Shown here piece by piece: positions 38,585-51,495 of a stretch of DNA of 64,000 nucleotides. The position numbers and the translations under genes were made by a program. How positions within the stretch are numbered: the stretch's first letter is position 1; every line of letters begins with the position of its first letter. Under the pieces are notes generated by a model. That model saw only the letters and a program-made list of their open reading frames with translations. It was not told the DNA's origin and searched no databases. Source of the DNA: Megachile rotundata (Eukaryota > Arthropoda > Insecta > Hymenoptera > Megachilidae); assembly GCF_050947335.1 (NCBI RefSeq), contig NW_027473600.1, positions 124,001 to 188,000 on the forward strand. The letters run 5' to 3'.

Positions 38585-41500
38585 CTGTAATTCGACTCTG
38601 TACTACCTAGTTATGTTAAGTTATCCTATCTGAGCACAATTCGACACCACAATGAACAATTTTGCTCGTTTTGCAGGAATTATGCTCATTTTCGCACGAT
38701 TCAGCCTCTAATTCGCACATATCCGCTGTAATTCGACTCTGTACTATCTAGTTATGTTAAGTTATCCTATCTGAGCACAATAAAACACCATAACGAGCAA
38801 TTTTGCCCGTTTTGCACGAATTATGCTCATTTTCGCACGATTCAGCCTCTAATTCGCACATATCCGCTGTAATTCGACTCTGTACTATCTAGTTATGTTA
38901 ATTTATCCTATCTGAGCACAATTCAACACCACAATGGACAATTTTGCCCGTTTTGAACGAATTATGCTCATTTTCGCACGATTCAGCCTCTAACTCGCAC
39001 ATATCCGCTGTAATTCGACTCTGTACTATCTAGTTATGTTAAGTTATCCTATCTGAGCACAATTCAACACCACAATGAACAATTTTGCTCGTTTTGCACG
39101 AATTATGCTCATTTTCGCACGATTCAGCCTCTAATTCGCACATATCCGCTGTAATTCGACTCTGTACTACCTAGTTATGTTAAGTTATCCTATCTGAGCA
39201 CAATTCGACACCACAATGAACAATTTTGCTCGTTTTGCACGAATTATACTCATTTTCGCACGATTCAGCCTCTAATTCGCACATATCCGCTGTAATTCGA
39301 CTCTGTACTATCTAGTTATGTTAAGTTATCCTATCTGAGCACAATCCAACACCACAACGAACAATTTTGCCCGTTTTGCACGAATTATGCTCATTTTCGC
39401 ACGATTCAGCCTCTAATTCGCACATATCCGCTGTAATTCGACTCTGTACTATCTAGTTATGTTAATTTATCCTATCTGAGCACAATTCAACACCACAATG
39501 AACAATTTTGCTCGTTTTGCACGAATTATGCTCATTTTCGCACGATTCAGCCTCTAATTCGCACATATCCGCTGTAATTCGACTCTGTACTATCTAGTTA
39601 TGTTAAGTTATCCTATCTGAGCACAATTCAACACCACAATGAACAATTTTGCTCGTTTTGCACGAATTATGCTCATTTTCGCACGATTCAGCCTCTAATT
39701 CGCACATATCCGCTGTAATTCGACTCTGTACTACCTAGTTATGTTAAGTTATCCTATCTGAGCACAATTCGACACCACAATGAACAATTTTGCTCGTTTT
39801 GCAGGAATTATGCTCATTTTCGCACGATTCAGCCTCTAATTCGCACATATCCGCTGTAATTCGACTCTGTACTATCTAGTTATGTTAAGTTATCCTATCT
39901 GAGCACAATAAAACACCACAACGAGCAATTTTGCCCGTTTTGCACGAATTATGCTCATTTTCGCACGATTCAGCCTCTAATTCGCACATATCCGCTGTAA
40001 TTCGACTCTGTACTATCTAGTTATGTTAATTTATCCTATCTGAGCACAATTCAACACCACAATGGACAATTTTGCCCGTTTTGAACGAATTATGCTCATT
40101 TTCGCACGATTCAGCCTCTAACTCGCACATATCCGCTGTAATTCGACTCTGTACTATCTAGTTATGTTAAGTTATCCTATCTGAGCACAATTCAACACCA
40201 CAATGAACAATTTTGCTCGTTTTGCACGAATTATGCTCATTTTCGCACGATTCAGCCTCTAATTCGCACATATCCGCTGTAATTCGACTCTGTACTACCT
40301 AGTTATGTTAAGTTATCCTATCTGAGCACAATTCAACACCACAATGAACAATTTTGCTCGTTTTGCACGAATTATGCTCATTTTCGCACGATTCAGCCTC
40401 TAATTCGCACATATCCGCTGTAATTCGACTCTGTACTACCTAGTTATGTTAAGTTATCCTATCTGAGCACAATTCGACACCACAATGAACAATTTTGCTC
40501 GTTTTGCAGGAATTATGCTCATTTTCGCACGATTCAGCCTCTAATTCGCACATATCCGCTGTAATTCGACTCTGTACTATCTAGTTATGTTAAGTTATCC
40601 TATCTGAGCACAATAAAACACCACAACGAGCAATTTTGCCCGTTTTGCACGAATTATGCTCATTTTCGCACGATTCAGCCTCTAATTCGCACATATCCGC
40701 TGTAATTCGACTCTGTACTATCTAGTTATGTTAATTTATCCTATCTGAGCACAATTCAACACCACAATGGACAATTTTGCCCGTTTTGAACGAATTATGC
40801 TCATTTTCGCACGATTCAGCCTCTAACTCGCACATATCCGCTGTAATTCGACTCTGTACTATCTAGTTATGTTAAGTTATCCTATCTGAGCACAATTCAA
40901 CACCACAATGAACAATTTTGCTCGTTTTGCACGAATTATGCTCATTTTCGCACGATTCAGCCTCTAATTCGCACATATCCGCTGTAATTCGACTCTGTAC
41001 TACCTAGTTATGTTAAGTTATCCTATCTGAGCACAATTCGACACCACAATGAACAATTTTGCTCGTTTTGCACGAATTATGCTCATTTTCGCACGATTCA
41101 GCCTCTAATTCGCACATATCCGCTGTAATTCGACTCTGTACTATCTAGTTATGTTAAGTTATCCTATCTGAGCACAATCCAACACCACAACGAACAATTT
41201 TGCCCGTTTTGCACGAATTATGCTCATTTTCGCACGATTCAGCCTCTAATTCGCACATATCCGCTGTAATTCGACTCTGTACTATCTAGTTATGTTAAGT
41301 TATCCTATCTGAGCACAATTCAACACCACAATGAACAATTTTGCTCGTTTTGCACGAATTATGCTCATTTTCGCACGATTCAGCCTCTAATTCGCACATA
41401 TCCGCTGTAATTCGACTCTGTACTATCTAGTTATGTTAAGTTATCCTATCTGAGCACAATTCAACACCACAATGAACAATTTTGCTCGTTTTGCACGAAT

Positions 41501-42391
41501 TATGCTCATTTTCGCACGATTCAGCCTCTAATTCGCACATATCCGCTGTAATTCGACTCTGTACTACCTAGTTATGTTAAGTTATCCTATCTGAGCACAA
41601 TTCGACACCACAATGAACAATTTTGCTCGTTTTGCAGGAATTATGCTCATTTTCGCACGATTCAGCCTCTAATTCGCACATATCCGCTGTAATTCGACTC
41701 TGTACTATCTAGTTATGTTAAGTTATCCTATCTGAGCACAATAAAACACCACAACGAGCAATTTTGCCCGTTTTGCACGAATTATGCTCATTTTCGCACG
41801 ATTCAGCCTCTAATTCGCACATATCCGCTGTAATTCGACTCTGTACTATCTAGTTATGTTAATTTATCCTATCTGAGCACAATTCAACACCACAATGGAC
41901 AATTTTGCCCGTTTTGAACGAATTATGCTCATTTTCGCACGATTCAGCCTCTAACTCGCACATATCCGCTGTAATTCGACTCTGTACTATCTAGTTATGT
42001 TAAGTTATCCTATCTGAGCACAATTCAACACCACAATGAACAATTTTGCTCGTTTTGCACGAATTATGCTCATTTTCGCACGATTCAGCCTCTAATTCGC
42101 ACATATCCGCTGTAATTCGACTCTGTACTACCTAGTTATGTTAAGTTATCCTATCTGAGCACAATTCGACACCACAATGAACAATTTTGCTCGTTTTGCA
42201 CGAATTATGCTCATTTTCGCACGATTCAGCCTCTAATTCGCACATATCCGCTGTAATTCGACTCTGTACTATCTAGTTATGTTATGTTATCCTATCTGAG
42301 CACAATCCAACACCACAACGAACAATTTTGCCCGTTTTGCACGAATTATGCTCATTTTCGCACGATTCAGCCTCTAATTCGCACATATCCG
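38444..42391 (+). repeat. A-B-C-D cassette series (705- and 1128-bp periods)
   Basis: Four monomer types follow in fixed order: A, plain type T; B, tactacctag with attcgac and gcaggaatt; C, acaataaaac with acgagc and gcccg; D, gttaattta with atggac, gcccg and usually aactcgcac. Full cassettes start at 38444, 39572, 40277 and 41405. The C marker taaaac lies at 38781, 39909, 40614 and 41742, giving spacings of 1128, 705 and 1128 bp (8, 5 and 8 monomers). Spacer monomers between cassettes are A, tacctag/attcgac and aatccaac/gcccg types. The spacing shows gain or loss of three-monomer groups. Confidence 0.93.
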
Positions 42392-43096
42392 CTGTAATTC
42401 GACTCTGTACTATCTAGTTATGTTAATTTATCCTATCTGAGCACAATTCAACACCACAATGGACAATTTTGCCCGTTTTGAACGAATTATGCTCCTTTTC
42501 GCACGATTCAGCCTCTAATTCGCACATATCCGCTGTAATTCGACTCTGTACTATCTAGTCATGTTAAGTTATCGTAACTGAGCACAATTCAACACCACAA
42601 TGAACAATTTTGCTCGTTTTGAACGAATTATGCTCATTTTCGCACGATTCAGCCTCTAATTCGCACATATCCGCTGTAATTCGACTCTGTACTATCTAGT
42701 CATGTTAAGTTATCGTAACTGAGCACAATTCAACACCACAATGAACAATTTTGCTCGTTTTGAACGAATTATGCTCATTTTCGCACGATTCAGCCTCTAA
42801 TTCGCACATATCCGCTGTAATTCGACTCTGTACTATCTAGTTATGTTAAGTTATCCTATCTGAGCACAATTCAACACCACAATGAACAATTTTGCTCGTT
42901 TTGCACGAATTTTGCTCATTTTCGCACGATTCAGCCTCTAATTCGCACATATCCGCTGTAATTCGACTCTGTACTATCTAGTTATGTTAAGTTATCCTAT
43001 CTGAGCACAATTCAACACCACAATGAACAATTTTGCTCGTTTTGCACGAATTTTGCTCGTTTTCGCACGATTCAGCCACTAGTTCGCACATATCCG
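41969..43096 (+). repeat. Echo of 34315-35442 (offset 7654)
   Basis: Eight monomers: type T, tacctag/attcgac, aatccaac/gcccg (with private gttatgttatcc near 42283), gttaattta/atggac with gctccttttcg (42491), two type C monomers (42533 and 42674), gaattttgctcattttcg (42815) and cactag (42956). It matches the first copy in order and at the rare gctccttttcg marker. It partly overlaps the end of the A-B-C-D series. Confidence 0.92.
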
Positions 43097-45371
43097 CTGT
43101 AATTCGACTCTGTACTATCTAGTTATGTTAAGTTATCCTATCTGAGCACAATTCAACACCACAATGAACAATTTTGCTCGTTTTGCACGAATTATGCTCA
43201 TTTTCGCACGATTCAGCCTCTAATTCGCACATATCCGCTGTAATTCGACTCAGTACTATCTAGTTATGTTAAGTTATCCTATCTGAGCACAATTCAACAC
43301 CACAATGAACAATTTTGCTCGTTTTGCACGAATTTTGCTCATTTTCGCACGATTCAGCCTCTAATTCGCACATATCCGCTGTAATTCGACTCTGTACTAT
43401 CTAGTTATGTTAAGTTATCCTATCTGAGCACAATTCAACACCACAATGAACAATTTTGCTCGTTTTGCACGAATTTTGCTCGTTTTCGCACGATTCAGCC
43501 ACTAGTTCGCACATATCCGCTGTAATTCGACTCTGTACTATCTAGTTATGTTAAGTTATCCTATCTGAGCACAATTCAACACCACAATGAACAATTTTGC
43601 TCGTTTTGCACGAATTTTGCTCGTTTTCGCACGATTCAGCCACTAGTTCGCACATATCCGCTGTAATTCGACTCTGTACTATCTAGTTATGTTAAGTTAT
43701 CCTATCTGAGCACAATTCAACACCACAATGAACAATTTTGCTCGTTTTGCACGAATTTTGCTCGTTTTGAACGAATTTTGCTCATTTTCGAACGATTCAG
43801 CCTCTAATTCGCACATATCCGCTGTAATTCGACTCTGTACTACCTAGTTATGTTAAGTTATCCTATCTGAGCACAATTCGACACCACAATGAACAATTTT
43901 GCTCGTTTTGCACGAATTATGCTCATTTTCGCACGATTCAGCCTCTAATTCGCACATATCCGCTGTAATTCGACTCTGTACTATCTAGTTATGTTAAGTT
44001 ATCCTATCTGAGCACAATTCGACACCACAATGAAAAATTTTGCTCGTTTTGCACGAATTATGCTCATTTTCGCACGATTCAGCCTCTAATTCGCACATAT
44101 CCGCTGTAATTCGACTCTGTACTATCTAGTTATGTTAAGTTATCCTATCTGAGCACAATTCAACACCACAATGAACAATTTTGCTCGTTTTGCACGAATT
44201 ATGCTCATTTTCGCACGATTCAGCCTCTAATTCGCACATATCCGCTGTAATTCGACTCTGTACTACCTAGTTATGTTAAGTTATCCTATCTGAGCACAAT
44301 TCGACACCACAATGAACAATTTTGCTCGTTTTGCAGGAATTATGCTCATTTTCGCACGATTCAGCCTCTAATTCGCACATATCCGCTGTAATTCGACTCT
44401 GTACTATCTAGGTATGTTAAGTTATCCTATCTGAGCACAATCCAACACCACAACGAACAATTTTGCCCGTTTTGCACGAATTATGCTCATTTTCGCACGA
44501 TTCAGCCTCTAATTCGCACATATCCGCTGTAATTCGACTCTGTACTATCTAGTTATGTTAATTTATCCTATCTGAGCACAATTCAACACCACAATGGACA
44601 ATTTTGCCCGTTTTGAACGAATTATGCTCATTTTCGCACGATTCAGCCTCTAATTCGCACATATCCGCTGTAATTCGACTCTGTACTATCTAGTCATGTT
44701 AAGTTATCGTAACTGAGCACAATTCAACACCACAATGAACAATTTTGCTCGTTTTGAACGAATTATGCTCATTTTCGCACGATTCAGCCTCTAATTCGCA
44801 CATATCCGCTGTAATTCGACTCTGTACTATCTAGTCATGTTAAGTTATCGTAACTGAGCACAATTCAACACCACAATGAACAATTTTGCTCGTTTTGAAC
44901 GAATTATGCTCATTTTCGCACGATTCAGCCTCTAATTCGCACATATCCGCTGTAATTCGACTCTGTACTATCTAGGTATGTTAAGCTATCCTATCTGAGC
45001 ACAATTCAAAACCACAATGAACAATTTTGCTCGTTTTGCACGAATTTTGCTCATTTTCGCACGATTCAGCCTCTAATTCGCACATATCCGCTGTAATTCG
45101 ACTCTGTACTATCTAGTTATGTTAATTTAGCCTATCTGAGCACAATTCAACACCACAATGGACAATTTTGCCCGTTTTGAACGAATTATGCTCATTTTCG
45201 CACGATTCAGCCTCTAATTCGCACATATCCGCTGTAATTCGACTCTGTACTATCTAGTCATGTTAAGTTATCGTAACTGAGCACAATTCAACACCACAAT
45301 GAACAATTTTGCTCGTTTGAACGAATTATGCTCATTTTCGCACGATTCAGCCTCTAATTCGCACATATCCG
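43097..45371 (+). repeat. Domain III array with partial cassette copies
   Basis: Monomers at 43238 (private cagtac), 43379 and 43520 (cactag) and 43661 (161 bp) resemble part of the 1712-bp unit. Then come tacctag/attcgac (43822), attcgac with gaaaaatttt (43963), A (44104), B (44245), a taggtatg/aatccaac monomer (44386), D-like (44527), two type C (44668 and 44809), a monomer with private aagctatcc and tcaaaacc (44950), gttaatttagcc (45091) and type C (45232, 140 bp). The gttaatttagcc/atggac monomer recurs at 47790. Confidence 0.9.
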
Positions 45372-47064
45372 CTGTAATTCGACTCTGTACTATCTAGTTA
45401 TGTTAAGTTATCCTATCTGAGCACAATCCAACACCACAACGAAACAATTTTGCCCGTTTTGCACGAATTATGCTCATTTTCGCACGATTCAGCCTCTAAT
45501 TCGCACATATCCGCTGTAATTCGACTCTGTACTATCTAGTTATGTTAATTTACCCTATCTGAGCACATTCAACACCACAATGAACAATTTTGCTCGTTTT
45601 GCACGAATTATGCTCATTTTCCGCACGATTCAGCCTCTAATTCGCACATATCCGCTGTAATTCGACTCTGTACTATCTAGTTATGTTAAGTTATCCTATC
45701 TGAGCACAATTCAACACCACAATGAACAATTTTGCTCGTTTTGCACGAATTATGCTCATTTTCGCACGATTCAGCCTCTAATTCGCACATATCCGCTGTA
45801 ATTCGACTCTGTACTACCTAGTTATGTTAAGTTATCCTATCTGAGCACAATTCGACACCACAATGAACAATTTTGCTCGTTTTGCAGGAATTATGCTCAT
45901 TTTCGCACGATTCAGCCTCTAATTCGCACATATCCGCTGTAATTCGACTCTGTACTATCTAGTTATGTTAAGTTATCCTATCTGAGCACAATAAAACACC
46001 ACAACGAGCAATTTTGCCCGTTTTGCACGAATTATGCTCATTTTCGCACGATTCAGCCTCTAATTCGCACATATCCGCTGTAATTCGACTCTGTACTATC
46101 TAGTTATGTTAATTTATCCTATCTGAGCACAATTCAACACCACAATGAACAATTTTGCTCGTTTTGAACGAATTATGCTCATTTTCGCACGATTCAGCCT
46201 CTAATTCGCACATATCCGCTGTAATTCGACTCTGTACTATCTAGTTATGTTAAGTTATCCTATCTGAGCACAATCCAACACCACAACGAACAATTTTGCC
46301 CGTTTTGCACGAATTATGCTCATTTTCGCACGATTCAGCCTCTAATTCGCACATATCCGCTGTAATTCGACTCTGTACTATCTAGTTATGTTAATTTACC
46401 CTATCTGAGCACAATTCAACACCACAATGAACAATTTTGCTCGTTTTGCACGAATTATGCTCATTTTCGCACGATTCAGCCTCTAATTCGCACATATCCG
46501 CTGTAATTCGACTCTGTACTATCTAGTTATGTTAAGTTATCCTATCTGAGCACAATTCAACACCACAATGAACAATTTTGCTCGTTTTGCACGAATTATG
46601 CTCATTTTCGCACGATTCAGCCTCTAATTCGCACATATCCGCTGTAATTCGACTCTGTACTACCTAGTTATGTTAAGTTATCCTATCTGAGCACAATTCG
46701 ACACCACAATGAACAATTTTGCTCGTTTTGCAGGAATTATGCTCATTTTCGCACGATTCAGCCTCTAATTCGCACATATCCGCTGTAATTCGACTCTGTA
46801 CTATCTAGTTATGTTAAGTTATCCTATCTGAGCACAATAAAACACCACAACGAGCAATTTTGCCCGTTTTGCACGAATTATGCTCATTTTCGCACGATTC
46901 AGCCTCTAATTCGCACATATCCGCTGTAATTCGACTCTGTACTATCTAGTTATGTTAATTTATCCTATCTGAGCACAATTCAACACCACAATGGACAATT
47001 TTGCCCGTTTTGATCGAATTATGCTCATTTTCGCACGATTCAGCCTCTAATTCGCACATATCCG
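45372..47064 (+). repeat. 846-bp six-monomer HOR, two units (45372-46218 and 46219-47064)
   Basis: Order: aatccaac/gcccg, gttaatttaccc, A, B, C (taaaac at 45992 and 46838), then a gttaattta monomer. The offset is 846 bp for the shared markers. Unit 1 is 847 bp because it carries single-base indels. The final monomers differ: 46078 has aatgaac/gctcg, while 46924 has atggac with private gatcg. Confidence 0.92.
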
Positions 47065-47487
47065 CTGTAATTCGACTCTGTACTATCTAGTCATGTTAAG
47101 TTATCCTATCTGAGCACAATTCGACACCACAATGAACAATTTTGCTCGTTTTGCACGAATTATGCTCATTTTCGCACGATTCAGCCTCTAATTCGCACAT
47201 ATCCGCTGTAATTCGACTCTGTACTATCTAGTTATGTTAAGTTATCCTATCTGAGCACAATTCAACACCACAATGAACAATTTTGCCCGTTTTGAACGAA
47301 TTATGCTCATTTTCGCACGATTCAGCCTCTAATTCGCACATATCCGCTGTAATTCGACTCTGTACTATCTAGACATGTTACGTTATCGTAACTGAGCACA
47401 ATTCAACACCACAATGAACAATTTTGCCCGTTTTGAACGAATTATGCTCATTTTCGCACGATTCAGCCACTAGTTCGCACATATCCG
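46783..47487 (+). repeat. C-D-E-F-G-H cassette missing one monomer (fused E/F)
   Basis: After C (46783) and D (46924) there is one monomer (47065-47205) that begins as type C (gtcatg) and continues as cctatc with attcgac. In the full cassettes at 48495, 52224 and 53070 these are two separate monomers, E (type C gctcg/aacg) and F (attcgac). G (gcccg, 47206) and H (agacatgttacg with gcccg, 47347) follow as usual. The spacing to the next agacatg (47371 to 49224) is 1853 bp, against 1712 for the C markers, a difference of exactly 141. Confidence 0.9.
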
Positions 47488-48494
47488 CTGTAATTCGACT
47501 CTGTACTATCTAGTTATGTTAAGTTATCCTATCTGAGCACAATTCAACACCACAATGAACAATTTTGCTCGTTTTGCACGAATTTTGCTCGTTTTGAACG
47601 AATTTTGCTCATTTTCGCACGATTCAGCCTCTAATTCGCACATATCCGCTGTAATTCGACTCTGTACTATCTAGTTATGTTAAGTTATCCTATCTGAGCA
47701 CAATCCAACACCACAACGAACAATTTTGCTCGTTTTGCACGAATTATGCTCATTTTCGCACGATTCAGCCTCTAATTCGCACATATCCGCTGTAATTCGA
47801 CTCTGTACTATCTAGTTATGTTAATTTAGCCTATCTGAGCACAATTCAACACCACAATGGACAATTTTGCCCGTTTTGAACGAATTATGCTCATTTTCGC
47901 ACGATTCAGCCTCTAATTCGCACATATCCGCTGTAATTCGACTCTGTACTATCTAGTCATGTTAAGTTATCGTAACTGAGCACAATTCAACACCACAATG
48001 AACAATTTTGCTCGTTTTGAACGAATTATGCTCATTTTCGCACGATTCAGCCTCTAATTCGCACATATCCGCTGTAATTCGACTCTGTACTATCTAGTTA
48101 TGTTAATTTATCCTATCTGAGCACAATTCAACACCACAATGAACAATTTTGCTCGTTTTGCACGAATTATGCTCATTTTCGCACGATTCAGCCTCTAATT
48201 CGCACATATCCGCTGTAATTCGACTCTGTACTATCTAGTTATGTTAAGTTATCCTATCTGAGCACAATTCAACACCACAATGAACAATTTTGCTCGTTTT
48301 GCACGAATTATGCTCATTTTCGCACGATTCAGCCTCTAATTCGCACATATCCGCTGTAATTCGACTCTGTACTACCTAGTTATGTTAAGTTATCCTATCT
48401 GAGCACAATTCGACACCACAATGAACAATTTTGCTCGTTTTGCAGGAATTATGCTCATTTTCGCACGATTCAGCCTCTAATTCGCACATATCCG
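47488..48494 (+). repeat. Link array between C-H cassettes
   Basis: Monomer starts are 47488 (161 bp), 47649 (aatccaac), 47790 (gttaatttagcc/atggac), 47931 (type C), 48072 (gttaattta/aatgaac), 48213 (A) and 48354 (B). The 47790 monomer matches 45091 at an offset of 2699 bp. A and B lead into C at 48495, so the A-B-C-D order is kept. Confidence 0.88.
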
Positions 48495-49340
48495 CTGTAA
48501 TTCGACTCTGTACTATCTAGTTATGTTAAGTTATCCTATCTGAGCACAATAAAACACCACAACGAGCAATTTTGCCCGTTTTGCACGAATTATGCTCATT
48601 TTCGCACGATTCAGCCTCTAATTCGCACATATCCGCTGTAATTCGACTCTGTACTATCTAGTTATGTTAATTTATCCTATCTGAGCACAATTCAACACCA
48701 CAATGGACAATTTTGCCCGTTTTGAACGAATTATGCTCATTTTCGCACGATTCAGCCTCTAATTCGCACATATCCGCTGTAATTCGACTCTGTACTATCT
48801 AGTCATGTTAAGTTATCGTAACTGAGCACAATTCAACACCACAATGAACAATTTTGCTCGTTTTGAACGAATTATGCTCATTTTCGCACGATTCAGCCTC
48901 TAATTCGCACATATCCGCTGTAATTCGACTCTGTACTATCTAGTTATGTTAAGTTATCCTATCTGAGCACAATTCGACACCACAATGAACAATTTTGCTC
49001 GTTTTGCACGAATTATGCTCATTTTCGCACGATTCAGCCTCTAATTCGCACATATCCGCTGTAATTCGACTCTGTACTATCTAGTTATGTTAAGTTATCC
49101 TATCTGAGCACAATTCAACACCACAATGAACAATTTTGCCCGTTTTGAACGAATTATGCTCATTTTCGCACGATTCAGCCTCTAATTCGCACATATCCGC
49201 TGTAATTCGACTCTGTACTATCTAGACATGTTACGTTATCGTAACTGAGCACAATTCAACACCACAATGAACAATTTTGCCCGTTTTGAACGAATTATGC
49301 TCATTTTCGCACGATTCAGCCTCTAATTCGCACATATCCG
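48495..49340 (+). repeat. C-D-E-F-G-H cassette, full 846-bp copy
   Basis: C with taaaac (48550), D (48636), type C gctcg (48777), attcgac (48918), gcccg (49059) and agacatgttacg (49200). The D to H order is the same as at 52224 and 53070. A long monomer follows at 49341, as one follows H at 47488 and 53916. Confidence 0.92.
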
Positions 49341-49944
49341 CTGTAATTCGACTCTGTACTATCTAGTTATGTTAAGTTATCCTATCTGAGCACAATTCAA
49401 CACCACAATGAACAATTTTGCTCGTTTTGCACGAATTTTGCTCGTTTTGAACGAATTTTGCTCATTTTCGAACGATTCAGCCTCTAATTCGCACATATCC
49501 GCTGTAATTCGACTCTGTACTATCTAGTTATGTTACGTTATCCTATCTGAGCACAATTCAACACCACAACGAACAATTTTGCTCGTTTTGCACGAATTTT
49601 GCTCGTTTTGAACGAATTTTGCTCATTTTCGAACGATTGAGCCTCTAATTCGCACATATCCGCTGTAATTCGACTCTGTACTATCTAGTTATGTTAAGTT
49701 GTCCTATCTGAGCACAATTCAACACCACAATGAACAATTTTGCTCGTTTTGCACGAATTTTGCTCGTTTTCGCACGATTCAGCCACTAGTTCGCACATAT
49801 CCGCTGTAATTCGACTCTGTACTATCTAGTTATGTTAAGTTATCCTATCTGAGCACAATTCAACACCACAATGAACAATTTTGCTCGTTTTGCACGAATT
49901 ATGCTCATTTTCGCACGATTCAGCCTCTAATTCGCACATATCCG
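49341..49944 (+). repeat. Two long monomers, a cactag monomer and a type T monomer
   Basis: Two adjacent 161-bp monomers (49341 and 49502; the second has gttacg, acgaac and private gattgagcc), then 49663 (gttgtcc with cactag) and 49804 (plain type T). This is an edge zone between the C-H cassette and the trimer series. Confidence 0.88.
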
Positions 49945-51495
49945 CTGTAATTCGACTCTGTACTATCTAGTTATGTTAATTTATCCTATCTGAGCACAAT
50001 TCAACACCACAATGGACAATTTTGCCCGTTTTGAACGAATTATGCACATTTTCGCACGATTCAGCCTCTAATTCGCACATATCCGCTGTAATTCGACTCT
50101 GTACTATCTAGTCATGTTAAGTTATCGTAACTGAGCACAATTCAACACCACAATGAACAATTTTGCTCGTTTTGAACGAATTATGCTCATTTTCGCACGA
50201 TTCAGCCTCTAATTCGCACATATCCGCTGTAATTCGACTCTGTACTATCTAGTTATGTTAAGTTATCCTATCTGAGCACAATTCAACACCACAACGAACA
50301 ATTTTGCTCGTTTTGCACGAATTATGCTCATTTTCGCACGATTCAGCCTCTAATTCGCACATATCCGCTGTAATTCGACTCTGTACTATCTAGTTATGTT
50401 AATTTATCCTATCTGAGCACAATTCAACACCACAATGGACAATTTTGCCCGTTTTGAACGAATTATGCTCATTTTCGCACGATTCAGCCTCTAATTCGCA
50501 CATATCCGCTGTAATTCGACTCTGAACTATCTAGTCATGTTAAGTTATCGTAACTGAGCACAATTCAACACCACAAAGAACAATTTTGCTCGTTTTGAAC
50601 GAATTATGCTCATTTTCGCACGATTCAGCCTCTAATTCGCACATATCCGCTGTAATTCGACTCTGTACTATCTAGTTATGTTAAGTTATCCTATCTGAGC
50701 ACAATTCAACACCACAACGAACAATTTTGCTCGTTTTGCACGAATTATGCTCATTTTCGCACGATTCAGCCTCTAATTCGCACATATCCGCTGTAATTCG
50801 ACTCTGTACTATCTAGTTATGTTAATTTATCCTATCTGAGCACAATTCAACACCACAATGGACAATTTTGCCCGTTTTGAACGAATTATGCACATTTTCG
50901 CACGATTCAGCCTCTAATTCGCACATATCCGCTGTAATTCGACTCTGTACTATCTAGTCATGTTAAGTTATCGTAACTGAGCACAATTCAACACCACAAT
51001 GAACAATTTTGCTCGTTTTGAACGAATTATGCTCATTTTCGCACGATTCAGCCTCTAATTCGCACATATCCGCTGTAATTCGACTCTGTACTATCTAGTT
51101 ATGTTAAGTTATCCTATCTGAGCACAATTCAACACCACAACGAACAATTTTGCTCGTTTTGCACGAATTATGCTCATTTTCGCACGATTCAGCCTCTAAT
51201 TCGCACATATCCGCTGTAATTCGACTCTGTACTATCTAGTTATGTTAATTTATCCTATCTGAGCACAATTCAACACCACAATGGACAATTTTGCCCGTTT
51301 TGAACGAATTATGCTCATTTTCGCACGATTCAGCCTCTAATTCGCACATATCCGCTGTAATTCGACTCTGAACTATCTAGTCATGTTAAGTTATCGTAAC
51401 TGAGCACAATTCAACACCACAAAGAACAATTTTGCTCGTTTTGAACGAATTATGCTCATTTTCGCACGATTCAGCCTCTAATTCGCACATATCCG
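49945..51495 (+). repeat. 846-bp HOR made of two alternating 423-bp trimers
   Basis: A trimer of gttaattta/atggac/gcccg, type C gctcg/aacg, and type T acgaac/cacg repeats every 423 bp (starts 49945, 50368, 50791 and 51214). Alternate trimers differ: those at 49945 and 50791 have atgcacattttcg, while those at 50368 and 51214 have ctgaactatc with cacaaagaac (markers at 50521 and 51367, 846 bp apart). The true period is therefore 846 bp, built by doubling a diverged trimer pair. The last trimer is cut short at 51495. Confidence 0.94.

Noticed and set aside
38776..48560. AATAAA polyadenylation-like hexamer in the acaataaaac monomers
   Set aside because: It arises from a two- or three-base change in seven satellite copies, has no upstream gene, and is spread with the cassette. 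It is better read as a variant marker.
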